A DNA stretch of 64,000 nt from Pyronema omphalodes (Eukaryota > Ascomycota > Pezizomycetes > Pezizales > Pyronemataceae). The stretch spans positions 27,708 to 91,707 of the forward strand of contig JAJJXM010000109.1 of the NCBI GenBank assembly GCA_024516155.1, given 5' to 3'. The translations under genes were made by a program, and so were the position numbers. Of this stretch, positions 34,060-44,500 are shown one piece after another (the stretch's first letter is position 1; every line of letters begins with the position of its first letter). The notes under the pieces were generated by a model, which saw only the letters and a list, made by a program, of their open reading frames with translations, was not told the origin of the DNA and made no database searches.

Positions 34060-34998
34060 ATGGCTAGCCCAATAAACCCCGAGAACGACCAACACTCCGG
34101 CGGCTGGTACCGCCAGGATGCCCCACCACCGACAACCACGTATCCCCCACACGATGCCCAACACTGGACCTTTTGTTACGACGACTACTGCGCCACACAT
34201 CGACAATCGAAAGAAAACTACAACTATTTTCCAACCGCTGGGCGGGAAGGAACCAACGAATGCAACTGCGGACGGACGCACGATCCCGAGTTAGAGGCTG
34301 TGATCCGGAGGAAACACCTGGACGTTCGGAAGGCCTGTCGGGCCTGGCAGCGAGGAAAGAGGGTCTGCTACGACTGTGGGTTTCTGGTTAACATGGACGG
34401 CCATGAAGCCAGATGCGGCGCCACAGGGCCTGCCCGCTCCTCGACGGCTCCCGCTCCGACACCGAATGAACCGACCCCCGTCCCGGAGAAAGACCAGCAA
34501 CACCCCAACGGGGAACAGCCACCAACAGCACCCGAGCTGGCCTCGGAAACCTCGAGCGAGACTTTGATGGAGAAGAGGTACGTCCCTGTCTACCTCATGT
34601 CCCCGAACAGGGACCCCGAACGACTCGCAATAAACCTCTCTTTCTACGGACCACCTACTGGAAAGGAAGAAGTGCCACCGCCGACCCACACCCCACCGCC
34701 ATTCGAGGGGTCCTCGTTGCCAGAGCACTCCAGCACTGGTTTCGGAGGAGACTCTCCCCGCCGCCAACGACTATCCGGCAGATGCCGCCGCCAGAACCGC
34801 AATCGCCGTCGGCAGCGACAACCCCTACCTCGTCCCCATGGGGAACCCCAGACAAGCCTCGTCGGAGTCTCGGCCTGGAGGGGGGAGCTACTGTCACGAA
34901 CCGCTAGGGATATGCTTCTGGGAGGGATTGTGACCACAGCTGGGCTGTGGTTCGTGGGTGTGACGCTGGGGATGGCGTACGTCACAGTTAGGGTTTAA
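34060..34998 (+). CDS. C ORF3: Cys/His-rich protein with LTR-encoded hydrophobic tail
   Basis: ATG 34060 in strong context (AAACCATGG), five bases after the pol stop, so reinitiation is plausible. 312 codons. Residues about 35-130 carry metal-site-like motifs: HWTFCYDDYCATH, CNCGRTH, and C-x2-C-x8-H-x3-C (CYDCGF...HEARC). Then a Pro-rich linker, a stretch VPVYLMSPNRDPERL, and an Arg-rich region (RQRLSGRCRRQNRNRRRQRQ). The frame crosses into the 3' LTR at 34892 and ends after a ~26-residue hydrophobic segment (from MLLGGIVTTAGLW to YVTV) with a short basic tail. It is not RT, integrase or a typical envelope. I recall similar Cys/His patterns in unnamed mushroom proteins, but that is memory, not a search. 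Function unknown. Confidence 0.75.
   Translation: MASPINPENDQHSGGWYRQDAPPPTTTYPPHDAQHWTFCYDDYCATHRQSKENYNYFPTAGREGTNECNCGRTHDPELEAVIRRKHLDVRKACRAWQRGKRVCYDCGFLVNMDGHEARCGATGPARSSTAPAPTPNEPTPVPEKDQQHPNGEQPPTAPELASETSSETLMEKRYVPVYLMSPNRDPERLAINLSFYGPPTGKEEVPPPTHTPPPFEGSSLPEHSSTGFGGDSPRRQRLSGRCRRQNRNRRRQRQPLPRPHGEPQTSLVGVSAWRGELLSRTARDMLLGGIVTTAGLWFVGVTLGMAYVTVRV
34877..34887 (+). promoter_or_regulatory. C polypurine tract
   Basis: GGAGGGGGGAG, four bases before the 3' LTR, is the expected position for plus-strand DNA priming. It also lies inside the ORF3 reading frame (WRGE). Confidence 0.75.
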
Positions 34999-35636
34999 GC
35001 GAAGAGGTGGAGCTAGGGCTAGGCGAGAGGAGTTAGGGTTAAGCGAGGACAAGGGGGTAAGTGCGGGGTGGAACGAGGAGGGTTTCCTCGAGGTTTGGAT
35101 TATGTCTTGCTTATGTTTTGTATTGTGTTTTGCTTATGTTTTGTATTATGTTTTGCTTATGTTTTGTATTATGTTTTGGTTTATGTTTGTATTGTGTTTT
35201 AGTTAGGTTTTGGGAGTCACAGTGGAGCGAAGGGTGTCTCATGATGGATGGAATATCTGCGGGTCAGATAAGTTGGGAAATCACATGAGCACAGGGACAC
35301 AGGTATATAAGGGGACATTTGTATTTCATTAGTCTAGTACGCAATCAATTATCTATCTACACAATCTATCTACACACTACAGTTCTATCATCTAAACCGT
35401 GACCGAAAACCCAGCCCATCCCAACATACTTACCCATCCCAAATACCTACCTATCCTCCCACCCAGATCCCCATCCGACGATCCTATCAGAGGCAACGCT
35501 GCAGGGACATCCTGTGTACAAGGTAAGTACTGCCTGAGCCCGTGACTAACTCACCTAGAAGTCCAGAGCCGAACCCGATTGCATAGCAATCCGACGGTTG
35601 TATCGCCTGTCGACCGTGTGTAGCCGGATTCTGACA
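34892..35636 (+). repeat. C 3' LTR
   Basis: 745 bp, near-identical to 27870-28614. TATA at 35304-35310. Bases 34892-34998 are translated as the ORF3 C-terminus. Confidence 0.95.
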
Positions 35637-35902
35637 GCCAATGTCCTTCGTCGATAAGGTTAACGTGCATTCTGGCGGGCTCGGAGGATTGGCTTGAGTC
35701 GGATGGTGTGGCGGACATGCTCCTGGTAAGTGTAATCCTGGAGTTCCCAACGGACCACAAGGTAGCAGTGATTTTCTGCTCTTCGGATGGTCCGTCGCAC
35801 TGCGCCAGCGAATCGGTCGGAAATCCCGAAGGTCTCGTTTAGGGTGTGAGTTTCCAGGGCTTGTTTTAAGGCGTGTGTCCAAGCAGAACCGGTGGGGTTC
35901 AT
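35637..35902 (-). pseudogene. A3 Gag start and upstream ORF
   Basis: Continuation of A3 after C. Gag ATG at 35670 (MHVNLIDEGHW). The upstream ORF begins at ATG 35902 (MNPTGSAWTHALKQ) and stops at 35660-35662, so its stop lies 8 bases downstream of the gag ATG (ATGCACGTTAA). The TSD of element F (CATG 35900-35903) overlaps this upstream ATG. Confidence 0.8.
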
Positions 35903-35929
35903 GCCCTATGGTACAAGAAAACGAGTGAG

Positions 35930-36400
35930 AGTGGTTTAGTTCAAACACCTTCGTGGTTTAGCTAAACACCGAAAGTGTTTAGTTAAACACCCTAAACACC
36001 CAAGTTGTTTAGTCTGATTTAAGGTGTTTAGCTAAACCACCCATCGTTGTTTGAAAGTGTTTAGTTAAACACCCCTAAACACCGAAGTTGTTTAGTGTGA
36101 TTTACGGTGTTTAGCTAAACCACCTAGCGTTGTTTAGTTAAACAACTACCTTGATTTTTTTTTTTGTGGGGTTTATTTAAACACCCGAGGGGTGTTTAAA
36201 TAAACACCTTCTTTTTCGCTTATTCTTGGGTATTTATTTAAACACCCTAGGGGTGTTTAAGGATGTTTAAATAAACACCTTCTTTTTTACATATTCTTTG
36301 GGGTTTATTTAAACACCCTAGGGGTGTTTAAATAAACACCTTCTTCTTCGCCTATTCTTCGGGGTTTATTTGAACTATCCTCTGATGTTTAAATAAACAT
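35930..36400. repeat. F left subterminal repeats
   Basis: Many GTGTTTA motifs in both orientations, often as palindromes such as GTGTTTAGTTAAACAC and TTTATTTAAACACC, at intervals of about 15-60 bp. Confidence 0.9.
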
Positions 36401-37083
36401 CTACAGTCCACTTCCTAGGGATGGCTTTTCCATGGTTCATATAAATCACCCTGCAGTGTTCTACTGAACATTCAGTTTTAAACTGTAGAGCTGTGTTCTG
36501 CTTATGTTTGTTGATGGAAGTGGATATTGCCTTAGTGCGCATCCCTTCCTTATGTTCTGTTCGTTCTGCCGTTGTTGTTCCTCGTTCTTCATCCATTTCA
36601 TTCACTTGTTTCTCCACCTCCATCTTTCCCTCTTGTTTGACTGTAAGTTTTTCCTCATGTCAAATGTTTGTCCCTCAACAGAATTTGCTAGTTCATACAC
36701 CATACGCCACAGGAGGGAAAAAAGAGAGAGAGAGGGGGAATTGGGATATGAACTTCTAGATACTCGCTGAGTCAAGTACTGCAAACCAACCCCACAAATA
36801 TCCACAATGCTAACCAGACAAACAGGATGCTCAGAAAACCTAAGTCTATTTATTGAAGCGATCCATGATTGCAGCATATGTAAGGGTCAATTAAAAAAGG
36901 CACAAAGCGAATGGTACTATACAGAGAGCAGGAGCAGGAGTAAGAGGGGTGAGGTGGGAGGTGGGAGGTTTCTGTATGTATAGATAGAGGACCTGGCAAT
37001 AGCTAGAGACATGTTATATAATGAGCGAGTGGTTTAGTAATGAATTTAAAACATTTAAAAAATATCTGAGGTGCTTGATCAAA

Positions 37084-37565
37084 CCACTATTGTGCAAGGT
37101 GTTTAAATCGGTGTTTAAAGGTGTTTAGTAGGTGTTTAGATCGGTGTTTAAAGGTGTTTAAAGGTGTTTAAATCGGTGTTTAAAGGTGTTTAAAGGTGTT
37201 TAAATCGGTGTTTAAAGGTGTTTAGTAGGTGTTTAGTAGGTGTTTAAAGGTGTTTAAAGGTGTTTAAAGGTGTTTAAATCGGTGTTTAAATCGGTGTTTA
37301 AAGGTGTTTAGTAGGTGTTTAAAGGTGTTTAGTAGGTGTTTAAAGAGGTGTTTAGTAGGTGTTTAAAGGTGTTTAGTAGGTGTTTAAAGAGGTGTTTAGT
37401 AGGTGTTTAAAGGTGTTTAGTAGGTGTTTAAAGAGGTGTTTAGTAGGTGTTTAAAGGTGTTTAGTAGGTGTTTAAAGAGGTGTTTAGTAAATGAATTTTG
37501 TGGGTGTTTGAATTAAACACCTTTTGTGGTTTAAAGTGTGGTTTGATTAAACACCTTTTTTTTGT
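37084..37565. repeat. F right subterminal repeats
   Basis: Dense direct array of GGTGTTTA followed by AA, GTA or AATC, forming 10-20 bp units (for example AGGTGTTTAAAGGTGTTTAG). Higher-order blocks are repeated around 37320-37490, suggesting unequal exchange. Confidence 0.92.
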
Positions 37566-37612
37566 ACCACAGGGCATGCGTGTTGGTTGAATAATTATTC
37601 GATCGAACGTAA

Positions 37613-38140
37613 TGTCCGGGAACTAGGAACGGACGTTCAAAGAACACACTGAACACTACCGGCAAGGGAGACTAGGCGGGTTCCAGGACGGGGAACGGAA
37701 AGACAAGGACCGAAGTGCACGGCAGACGGACGGCACACAAAACAGGGACAGGGACAAGGACAAGAATGATGTGGGACTGAAAGGAGAAGTCTTTATTAAG
37801 GACAAGGGAAAGACACAAGACGTTCGATGGAGAACTCAACAACGGGGAGGCAAGCCTCCTTATGTACAAAGGGCGGCCAGCACTCTTGCTGGGCCGTCAT
37901 CCAACATCGCTACATGACAGCTTCCATTCTCCATCATTTCACCTGCGACGCCACAGCTCTCCAGCTCATGGTACGTCATCCATCATCAATCAGTCTATCA
38001 ATCACAACGGCACGGCACACACAACAACACAACGACAACACAACACAACACGGCAAGACAACGGCACGATGACGACAACAACAACGACAACACAATGATG
38101 ACGCAACAACACAACGGCTCGTCAGCCGTGTGCCGTGACA
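37613..38140 (-). repeat. A3 5' LTR
   Basis: 528 bp, TGTCCGGGAACTAGG...GTGCCGTGACA. The primer-binding position ATCGAACGT (37602-37610) lies two bases inside, as in A1 and A4. Differs from the 3' LTR by several substitutions and small indels. Confidence 0.93.
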
Positions 38141-38591
38141 CCACTCTCTGACTGTCGCTACTTTGGAGTCCATCATGGGAGCGCCGTCGCGGCCAATGTT
38201 GTGCCCTACTGGACTTCAGCCTTCGCAAACTTACATTTCTCTGGTTTCAAATGTAGTTTTTCTTGTATAAGTCGCTCCAAGATTTTCCGGACATGCGAGT
38301 TGTGATCAGTTTTCGTTTCCGAGAAGACGAGGATACCATCCAAGCACGCTGTGCAGAACTGGTCCAGGTATGGTCTCAGGACATCATTTATGAATGCCTG
38401 GAAATCGGCAGGCGCGTTGGTGAGCCCAAAGGGCATCACTTTTGACTCGAATAATCCGTATCTCGTGCGGAATGCCGTTTTCCATTCTTCGCCTTCTGCC
38501 ATCCTGATCAGGTTATGGGCGCTGAGGACGTCTAGGGTTGTAAAATACTGAGCTTTGGAAAGATTCATCAGAGTTTCCTGTATTAGCGGTA
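38141..38591 (-). pseudogene. A2b RT segment
   Basis: Continuation of A2b pol after A3. It encodes the RT core (TTLDVLSAHNLIRM, VMPFGLTNAPADF). The catalytic box reads ACLDGILVF instead of AYLDDILVF, so the second Asp is Gly. A frameshift or deletion lies near 38210 (YLGYNI region). T2 cuts it at 38591. Confidence 0.88.
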
Positions 38592-39473
38592 TGTCACGGC
38601 TCGAGAATTATTACCTTCCCCCCCCTCGTCATTCATTCACCTATTATGATTCGCTTCATTATTCAGCACTCGGTTGTTTATTTATTTCTATTATCCTTCG
38701 GTCTTTGATCATCACTCGTCACTCGCCTGGGTTAGGGTTACGCTCAATTCCCAAATTGTCAAAAAGGTCACGTGACCTATCACCGGGGTTAGGGGTCTGC
38801 TCGGATCCCTTTTCGGAAATTCCATACCTACGGTCTACCGATCATCTTATCCGATTGGATAAGATCCGTCACGTGTCTCTAATCAGTAGTAGATCAGTAT
38901 GCACGCGCACTGGTCTACTAATGTGCGCACACGTGACTAGGGCTAGGGCACGATCATCTTATCGATAAGATAAGATCTAGTCATGTGACCTTATCAGTAT
39001 TGCACCGTCTTTCCAATCGCAGCTGATCTGGATTCACGTGACTGGGGTGAGGGTTGCACCCGCACGCACACAAACTAGGGTTAGGTTTGTTACCGTACGC
39101 GCACAGCTAGGGTTAGGCTTACGGACGCACGCGCACGATTAGGGTTACAGAAGCGCCCGCGTGACTACGCTTGGGGTTACGCTAGCGCGCACGCGAAGTA
39201 CGCTACCGCGCACGTGAGTTACGCTATCGTGCATGCGAGATACGCTAACGAGCGCACGACAAGGCTGTGCACGCAAACACGCTGATTTGGTACGAACACG
39301 TTAGCGCGTTCAGAAGGCGCAACCGCGACCGCGTTGTTTACTTAGTGATTTCTCGGAAAAATCTGCAAATAGTGGCTCGGCGTGTAAGGAGGAAAAATTG
39401 TATATAAGAGGATTGTTTCTTTGTTTGTTAATTTGTTTTTGTTTTCTCCTTACACAGTTATTTGTTTATTTAC
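38592..39473 (+). mobile_element. T-family LTR (T2), truncated
   Basis: TGTCACGGCTCGAG start as in T1, with the same telomere-like/GC-rich block and TATATAAGAGG. It departs from T1 after TTTATTTAC (T1 position 14967), where E1 begins. Candidate duplication CGGTA at 38587-38591. The missing ~257 bp may lie beyond E1's 3' end. Confidence 0.82.
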
Positions 39474-39765
39474 TGACAACACCTCGAGTTCGACCCCCCC
39501 ACCCCCAGCTACAGCCACAACCACACGGAAATCCTCAGATTTTCGTGCGGCATCGTCTTCAGCTCACTTAAATTACCTAGTCGCCGCGGCTTGAGATCTG
39601 GTCCCCTCATTTTCGTCGTGCAAACGGTGAGGGCAGAGATTCGGACCCTGCAGCAGCCCCCCCACTCAGGCATCCATCAACACCCCACCACCACAACCAT
39701 ATCTCTCGTCGAACTCCAAGTCATCTCTATCTGTATAAGCCCCCTGCTCATCATCTCAGGCACCG

Positions 39766-41568
39766 ATGGGCCCCCGATCCTCAGTGGCGAGGAAGAAACC
39801 GATCCCCCCCGACAAACACCCCCTCATGGCGGCGTCCCTCGGCAGTCACGCCAGCGCAGAGCCGCACGGCGCACGTGACACCAATGACGACATGTACCTG
39901 GATTCTTCTGAATTAAGCGAAATGGAAGACGCGTCTCCCACTCCCTCGCCAATTCGCCGCACCGCCACTCCCGAACCGACCCCCAGAAACAGAGCCCCCC
40001 CGGTCACGTCCCCCCGCACGCAACAGACCATTCGCCTACGTGACACGCCCGCCCTGACCGCCAACCCACTCAAACGCGCCGCTCCGTCCACCACCGACGC
40101 CTCCCCCGAAGGTGCCCTCGTGTACGAATCCGGGATTGCAGACGCTCTCCAGACCTCCCGAACCAAACGCCGCACCGACACGATGACCCTACCCGTTACC
40201 ATCGCCGAGCGCCTCCTGTGAGCAGTAGCCACCTACGCCGATGGCGCTCGTGAGACCGATCGCCACACGAACGAACGAATCACCAAGGCATTCCGTACGA
40301 TGGACAGGGACAGAGCAATCATGCTCGAAACCCAAGACATGCTCCGGACTCTGGTCCCAAACTACAAGCCCTCAGCCCCGAAAGAACCCTCCCCCCTCCC
40401 CAATTCCCCTGACACTGCCCAATCCGCTGCCCTCATTGACTACTGGAAGACCCGCTGCTTCGCAGCCGAGGAAGCCCTCACCAAAAATAACATCCCCGTA
40501 CCCCCCTCCCCCGTATTTCCCCCCCCCACAAGTGAAGCGGCCTGGACAGGCTCTAATGTCGCTGGTAGGCTATTCAACGACAACCCACAAAACGCCGCCA
40601 ACAGAAAGAACCCCACCCCAGCACCCTCCTCCACCAACCCCCCCGCCCCTCGTAGAAACCCCCCCAAAGAACCAAACCCCCGCCCCGTGCGCGTCGTTAT
40701 CCCATGCCCCGACCCCGAAAACCTTACGGACGATACCAAAGTCCAGGTAGGCAATATGATCAATCGGGCGCTACGTGATGCAGAAGCTCCCTCCCACATC
40801 AATGTGGTAACCGTTCGGAAAAGCCCCAGCGGAAGCCTCATCCTGACCTTCCCCCACAACAACACCCAAAGTGAAGTCATTCAATTCTTACCCCTGATGC
40901 ACGAGGCCGCACAGTCTGTGCATATGACCCTCAACAACCCCCGCATAGCTGAAAAGTGGCACAAATTAACTGTCCACAGCATCCCCCTTGATGTCTCCCC
41001 TGACACCCCCGACGGTATGACAGCCCTTCAAGCTGAGATAGAGCGCAACAATGCCGTACACCTCACCCAACGCCCCAGATATATCACACACCCCGACAAA
41101 AGAATTGTCAAGACGGCCTCCAGCGTGATGATTGCACTAACCTCCGCCGATGACGCCCGAAGGCTCAAACGCACGAAGGTAATCATCCGGTATGAGCCTC
41201 GCAAGGTCACCGAGTATCACTCGGCCCAACCAACCGACCAGTGCCGCCGTTGCCTCCGCTTCGGCCACCACCACGCCATCTGCCCAAACACCGCAAGCCC
41301 AGTGTGCGCTCTCTGCGCCGAACCCCACCCGACTGATCTCCACCGCTGCCCAGAATGCCCCACCCGAGCCGGCAAAAGCTGTGCCCACTCTCCTCCCAAA
41401 TCCTTTAACTGCACATCCGAGCAACAGAGTGATGTGAACCACCCGGCATTCCATCCTAAATGCCCTGTGAGACTCGCGATAGTGAGAGCGTCATGGGAAA
41501 AAACTCGATCCACCCGCCCAACCCTTCCCGACCAACAGGCTGACTCCTGTATGATCACCGATGCATAG
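39766..41568 (+). pseudogene. E1 ORF1 (gag-like, CCHC)
   Basis: ATG 39766 (MGPRSSVARKKPIPPDK). One frame with a single TGA at 40219-40221. Downstream it carries Pro-rich linkers, VVIPCPDPENLTDD, an RRM-like segment (KLTVHSIPLDVSPDTPDG) and knuckles QCRRCLRFGHHHAIC and CALCAEPHPTDLHRC. The stop TAG at 41566-41568 overlaps the ORF2 ATG. It would bind element RNA. Confidence 0.87.
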
Positions 41569-44500
41569 ACCGGAAAAATCAGCAGCCATCATAAATGTCA
41601 TATCCCACAATATTAACAGGAGCAGTAACGCTCTAAACACACTACTAAACTCCGCTGACCCCACAGCGGATATAATCCTCATCCAAGAAGCAAACATAAG
41701 AGACCCTCGTTTTGTAACTACCCACCCAAACTTCATCACCATCCACCCCCCTGCCCATAATGGCGTAACTGTCAGGACGGCGGCGTACGTGACCCGCCTA
41801 AACTCCTTCCTCCACGTCACCCCCCCGCCCTGACATTTGCCCCGACCCCGACATCCAGATCCTGGAGGTACAAACTCCACTGATCCCCTCCTTCTACCTT
41901 ATCAACATCTACAACGAATGGGACCCCCAAACGAAACTATACACCATTCCCAGATCCCTAATCCCCCTTTCCCTACCCAATCGATGCGTTATCACAGGAG
42001 ATATGAACGCCCACCACCCCTTATCGAACAGCCATCTCAAACGCATTGCCCGAGCGGATGAGTTAGTGAACCTGATCGAGAACGAAGGATGGCATCTGGC
42101 AAACACCCCGGATACACCAACCTACCACTTCAAGACACGCCGTGGATCATCAGTCCTCGACCTAACTCTCTCCTCCCCGGCAATGCGTGAAGAAGTACAA
42201 AACTGGTGTGTGGACGAAGAAGCCACAACGGGCTCAGACCACGAAGTCGTGCGTTTCCAGATTCGATCCCAACACCCAGATGTGGACTATATCAACCTCA
42301 CCCCACGTCTGAATTGGAAACGCACGAACTGGGATGAGTTCGCGGAAGCCCTCACGAAACTCTCCTCCAACCTCAACCCCCGATGGAGAATACTCCAACA
42401 AAACCCAACCCACGCCAACCTAGACGAATGGGCAGCCTCGCTTCAGCTCACAATCCAACAAGCTGCCCAATCCTCGACCCCGATGATCCAAAACTCCCCC
42501 CGAGCAAAGAGATGGTGGACCCCGGAGCTTCGTGAAACCAAGAAAATCATGACACAAGCTCGCAAGAGGTGAAAACAACGAAGAAACGAGATGTACCTCG
42601 AGGAGTACCGATCCGCACGCAACGCTCACTTCAGAGCCGTACGCCACGCCAAAGACAGGCTCTGGAAGGAATACCTGAACCAGGCCAAAGGAGAAGACAT
42701 CTGGGCGGCGTTTCGGTATACTAACCCTCGCCGAGCTCAGCTCACCCCCCTTCTCACATCCACAGCGAACGGCATAACCACCGTCCACACAGACTTCCAG
42801 GGAAAAGTGTCTGCCCTCCAAGCCCTCTTCCCTCCCCCCCCGTCCTCCCCCTCCTCTACCCCTCCCCAAACCCGCAGCCCCTTGCCATGGACTACCTTCT
42901 CTGACAGAGCAGTAGCACAGGCGATCCTCTCCTCCTCTCCGAAGAAAGCCCCAGGCCCAGACGGCATCACCTTCCTCTGTTTGAGAAAAGTGCTCCAAAT
43001 CATCCCTGACCAACTAACCCAGCTCTACGCCACGCTCGGAGAGGTAGGTTATCAACCGAAGTGCTGGCGAGAGGCAACTACAGTAATCATCCCAATACCG
43101 AACAAGCCAGACTATAGCTCGGTCAAAGCTTATCGACCCATTGCGCTCCTCAACTGCATGGGCAAAGTACTTGAGAAGCTTATGGCAACACGACTGAGCC
43201 AGTTAGCCGAGACAAACGACCTCCTACATCAAGATCAAATTGGTGGTCGCCCGAGACGATCCGCAATTGATGCAGCAATGGCGCTCACCCATGACGTTGA
43301 AACCCATCTACAACAGAAGATAACGACGTCCGCCCTCTTCCTCAACGTCAGAGGCGCATTCGACAACGTCTCCTCCGCACGACTAACCTCCACCATGCAC
43401 TCCCTCGGCTGTCCTACACCGGTAGTTAATTGGTGTCACTCATTTCTGAATGATAGGAAGATCGCTCTCTCATTCGACAGAAGAACAGACGTGCAACGAC
43501 CGACCCGGACCGGCATCCCGCCGGCCTCGCCCATCCTCTTCCTACTGTACCTCCGCCCCCTCTTTGACGCCTTGTCCGAACACAACCCCACCCTATGGAC
43601 ACCAAGTTATATCGACGACGTTGCGGTGGTGTGTCATGGAAAATCACGCGAAGCCAACTCCCGAACCCTGGAAAAAGCGGCCCGAGTAGCCTTCAAGTGG
43701 GCAGAGAACAACGCCGTAGCCTTCGATGATGCCAAATCGGAACTTCTACACTTTCACCGAGCACAGAAAGACGAAATAACACACCTGACATGCGTGACAC
43801 TCCCGAACGGCACCGTGGTTAGGCCAGGAACTCAGAATGGGAAACAGAACGTGGTCGGCTGGATTGGCATATACTTCGACAGAAAACTCTCTTTCTCCCA
43901 TCATGTACAAACTAGGCTAACCTCTGCGTCCAGAGCGTTTAATGCCCTTCGAAGCCTCGTCAGACAGGAAACTGGACTGTCCCCCACGGTGGTGCGAACC
44001 CTGTATCGATCATGTGTCCAGGCGAAATCCGACTTCGGAGCAGAGATCTGGTGGGCCGGCCAAAAGTCCTTCGCCAGAAAACTACAACTCCAGCAAAACG
44101 CAGCCATTTGACGAATCTTGAACGCCTTCTCTTCCACACCGATCCTCGGCCTACACAACGAGGCAGCACTGCCCCCAGTCACCACTCGACTAAACCACAA
44201 GCGCAGGAAATATGCCCTCCGCCTCCTCTCCCTTCCCCCTACCCATCCCGTCGTCACCCGTTGCCCCTCATCTTTCCCCATCCCTAATCACTTCACCCAT
44301 GCCATACAATCCCCGAAGGAGTACGACTGTAACTGGACCTCCGGAACACGCCCAATCACTCGCCTAGTCGCAACAATATCATCCCTAGACAGATGGTTAT
44401 CCCCCAGAACCACCGTCGAAGACACGGCACAACCAGACCCCGCCCCATGGACGGACCCCCCCCTCACACGCCACAGCCCTCCCTCTACCAAAGAAGAAAC

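Larger units (their letters stand above)
27870..35636 (+). mobile_element. Intact Ty3/gypsy chromovirus C
   Basis: 7767 bp, two 745-bp LTRs differing at a single base that I can find (28218 G versus 35240 T or close by), and a perfect duplication GCCAA (27865-27869 and 35637-35641). gag, pol and a third ORF are all open. It lies in opposite orientation to its host A3. It has the features expected of an autonomous, recently active copy. Confidence 0.95.
35904..37574. mobile_element. Non-autonomous inverted-repeat element F
   Basis: 1671 bp between two CATG copies (35900-35903 and 37575-37578). Removing it restores the A3 leader, as A1 and A4 read GTTCATGCGTG there. Terminal inverted repeats: CCCTATGGTACAAGAAAA on the left and CCCTGTGGTACAAAAAAA on the right (16 of 18 match). 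Both arms are packed with GGTGTTTA/TAAACACC motifs, and the centre (about 36400-37020) is unique with no convincing ORF. It looks like a MITE-like DNA transposon mobilised by an enzyme encoded elsewhere. Superfamily not identified. Confidence 0.85.
22302..38140 (-). mobile_element. Ty3/gypsy chromovirus A3 with C and F inside
   Basis: Complete family A element flanked by the perfect duplication CCACT (22297-22301 and 38141-38145). Without the two insertions (C plus its GCCAA copy, F plus its CATG copy) it is about 6.4 kb. The two LTRs differ at a dozen or more positions, so it is clearly older than A4 and C. That fits its hosting two insertions. Gag is split by C; the leader is split by F. 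Confidence 0.93.
19591..38591 (-). mobile_element. Ty3/gypsy chromovirus A2b, split by A3
   Basis: Minus-strand family A copy inserted in LINE2 (candidate duplication ATGCC, 19586-19590). Present: 3' LTR, chromodomain, integrase, RNase H (to 22301), then after the 15.8 kb A3 insertion the RT segment (38141-38591). T2 starts at 38592. Protease, gag and 5' LTR are not in the window. Confidence 0.88.

Noticed and set aside
36493..36770. Small coding gene in the centre of F
   Set aside because: The open frames are short, overlap each other in different frames and show no transposase motif.
37084..37565. CRISPR-like repeat array
   Set aside because: Units are 10-20 bp with no unique spacers, lie in a eukaryotic transposon arm and have no cas genes nearby.
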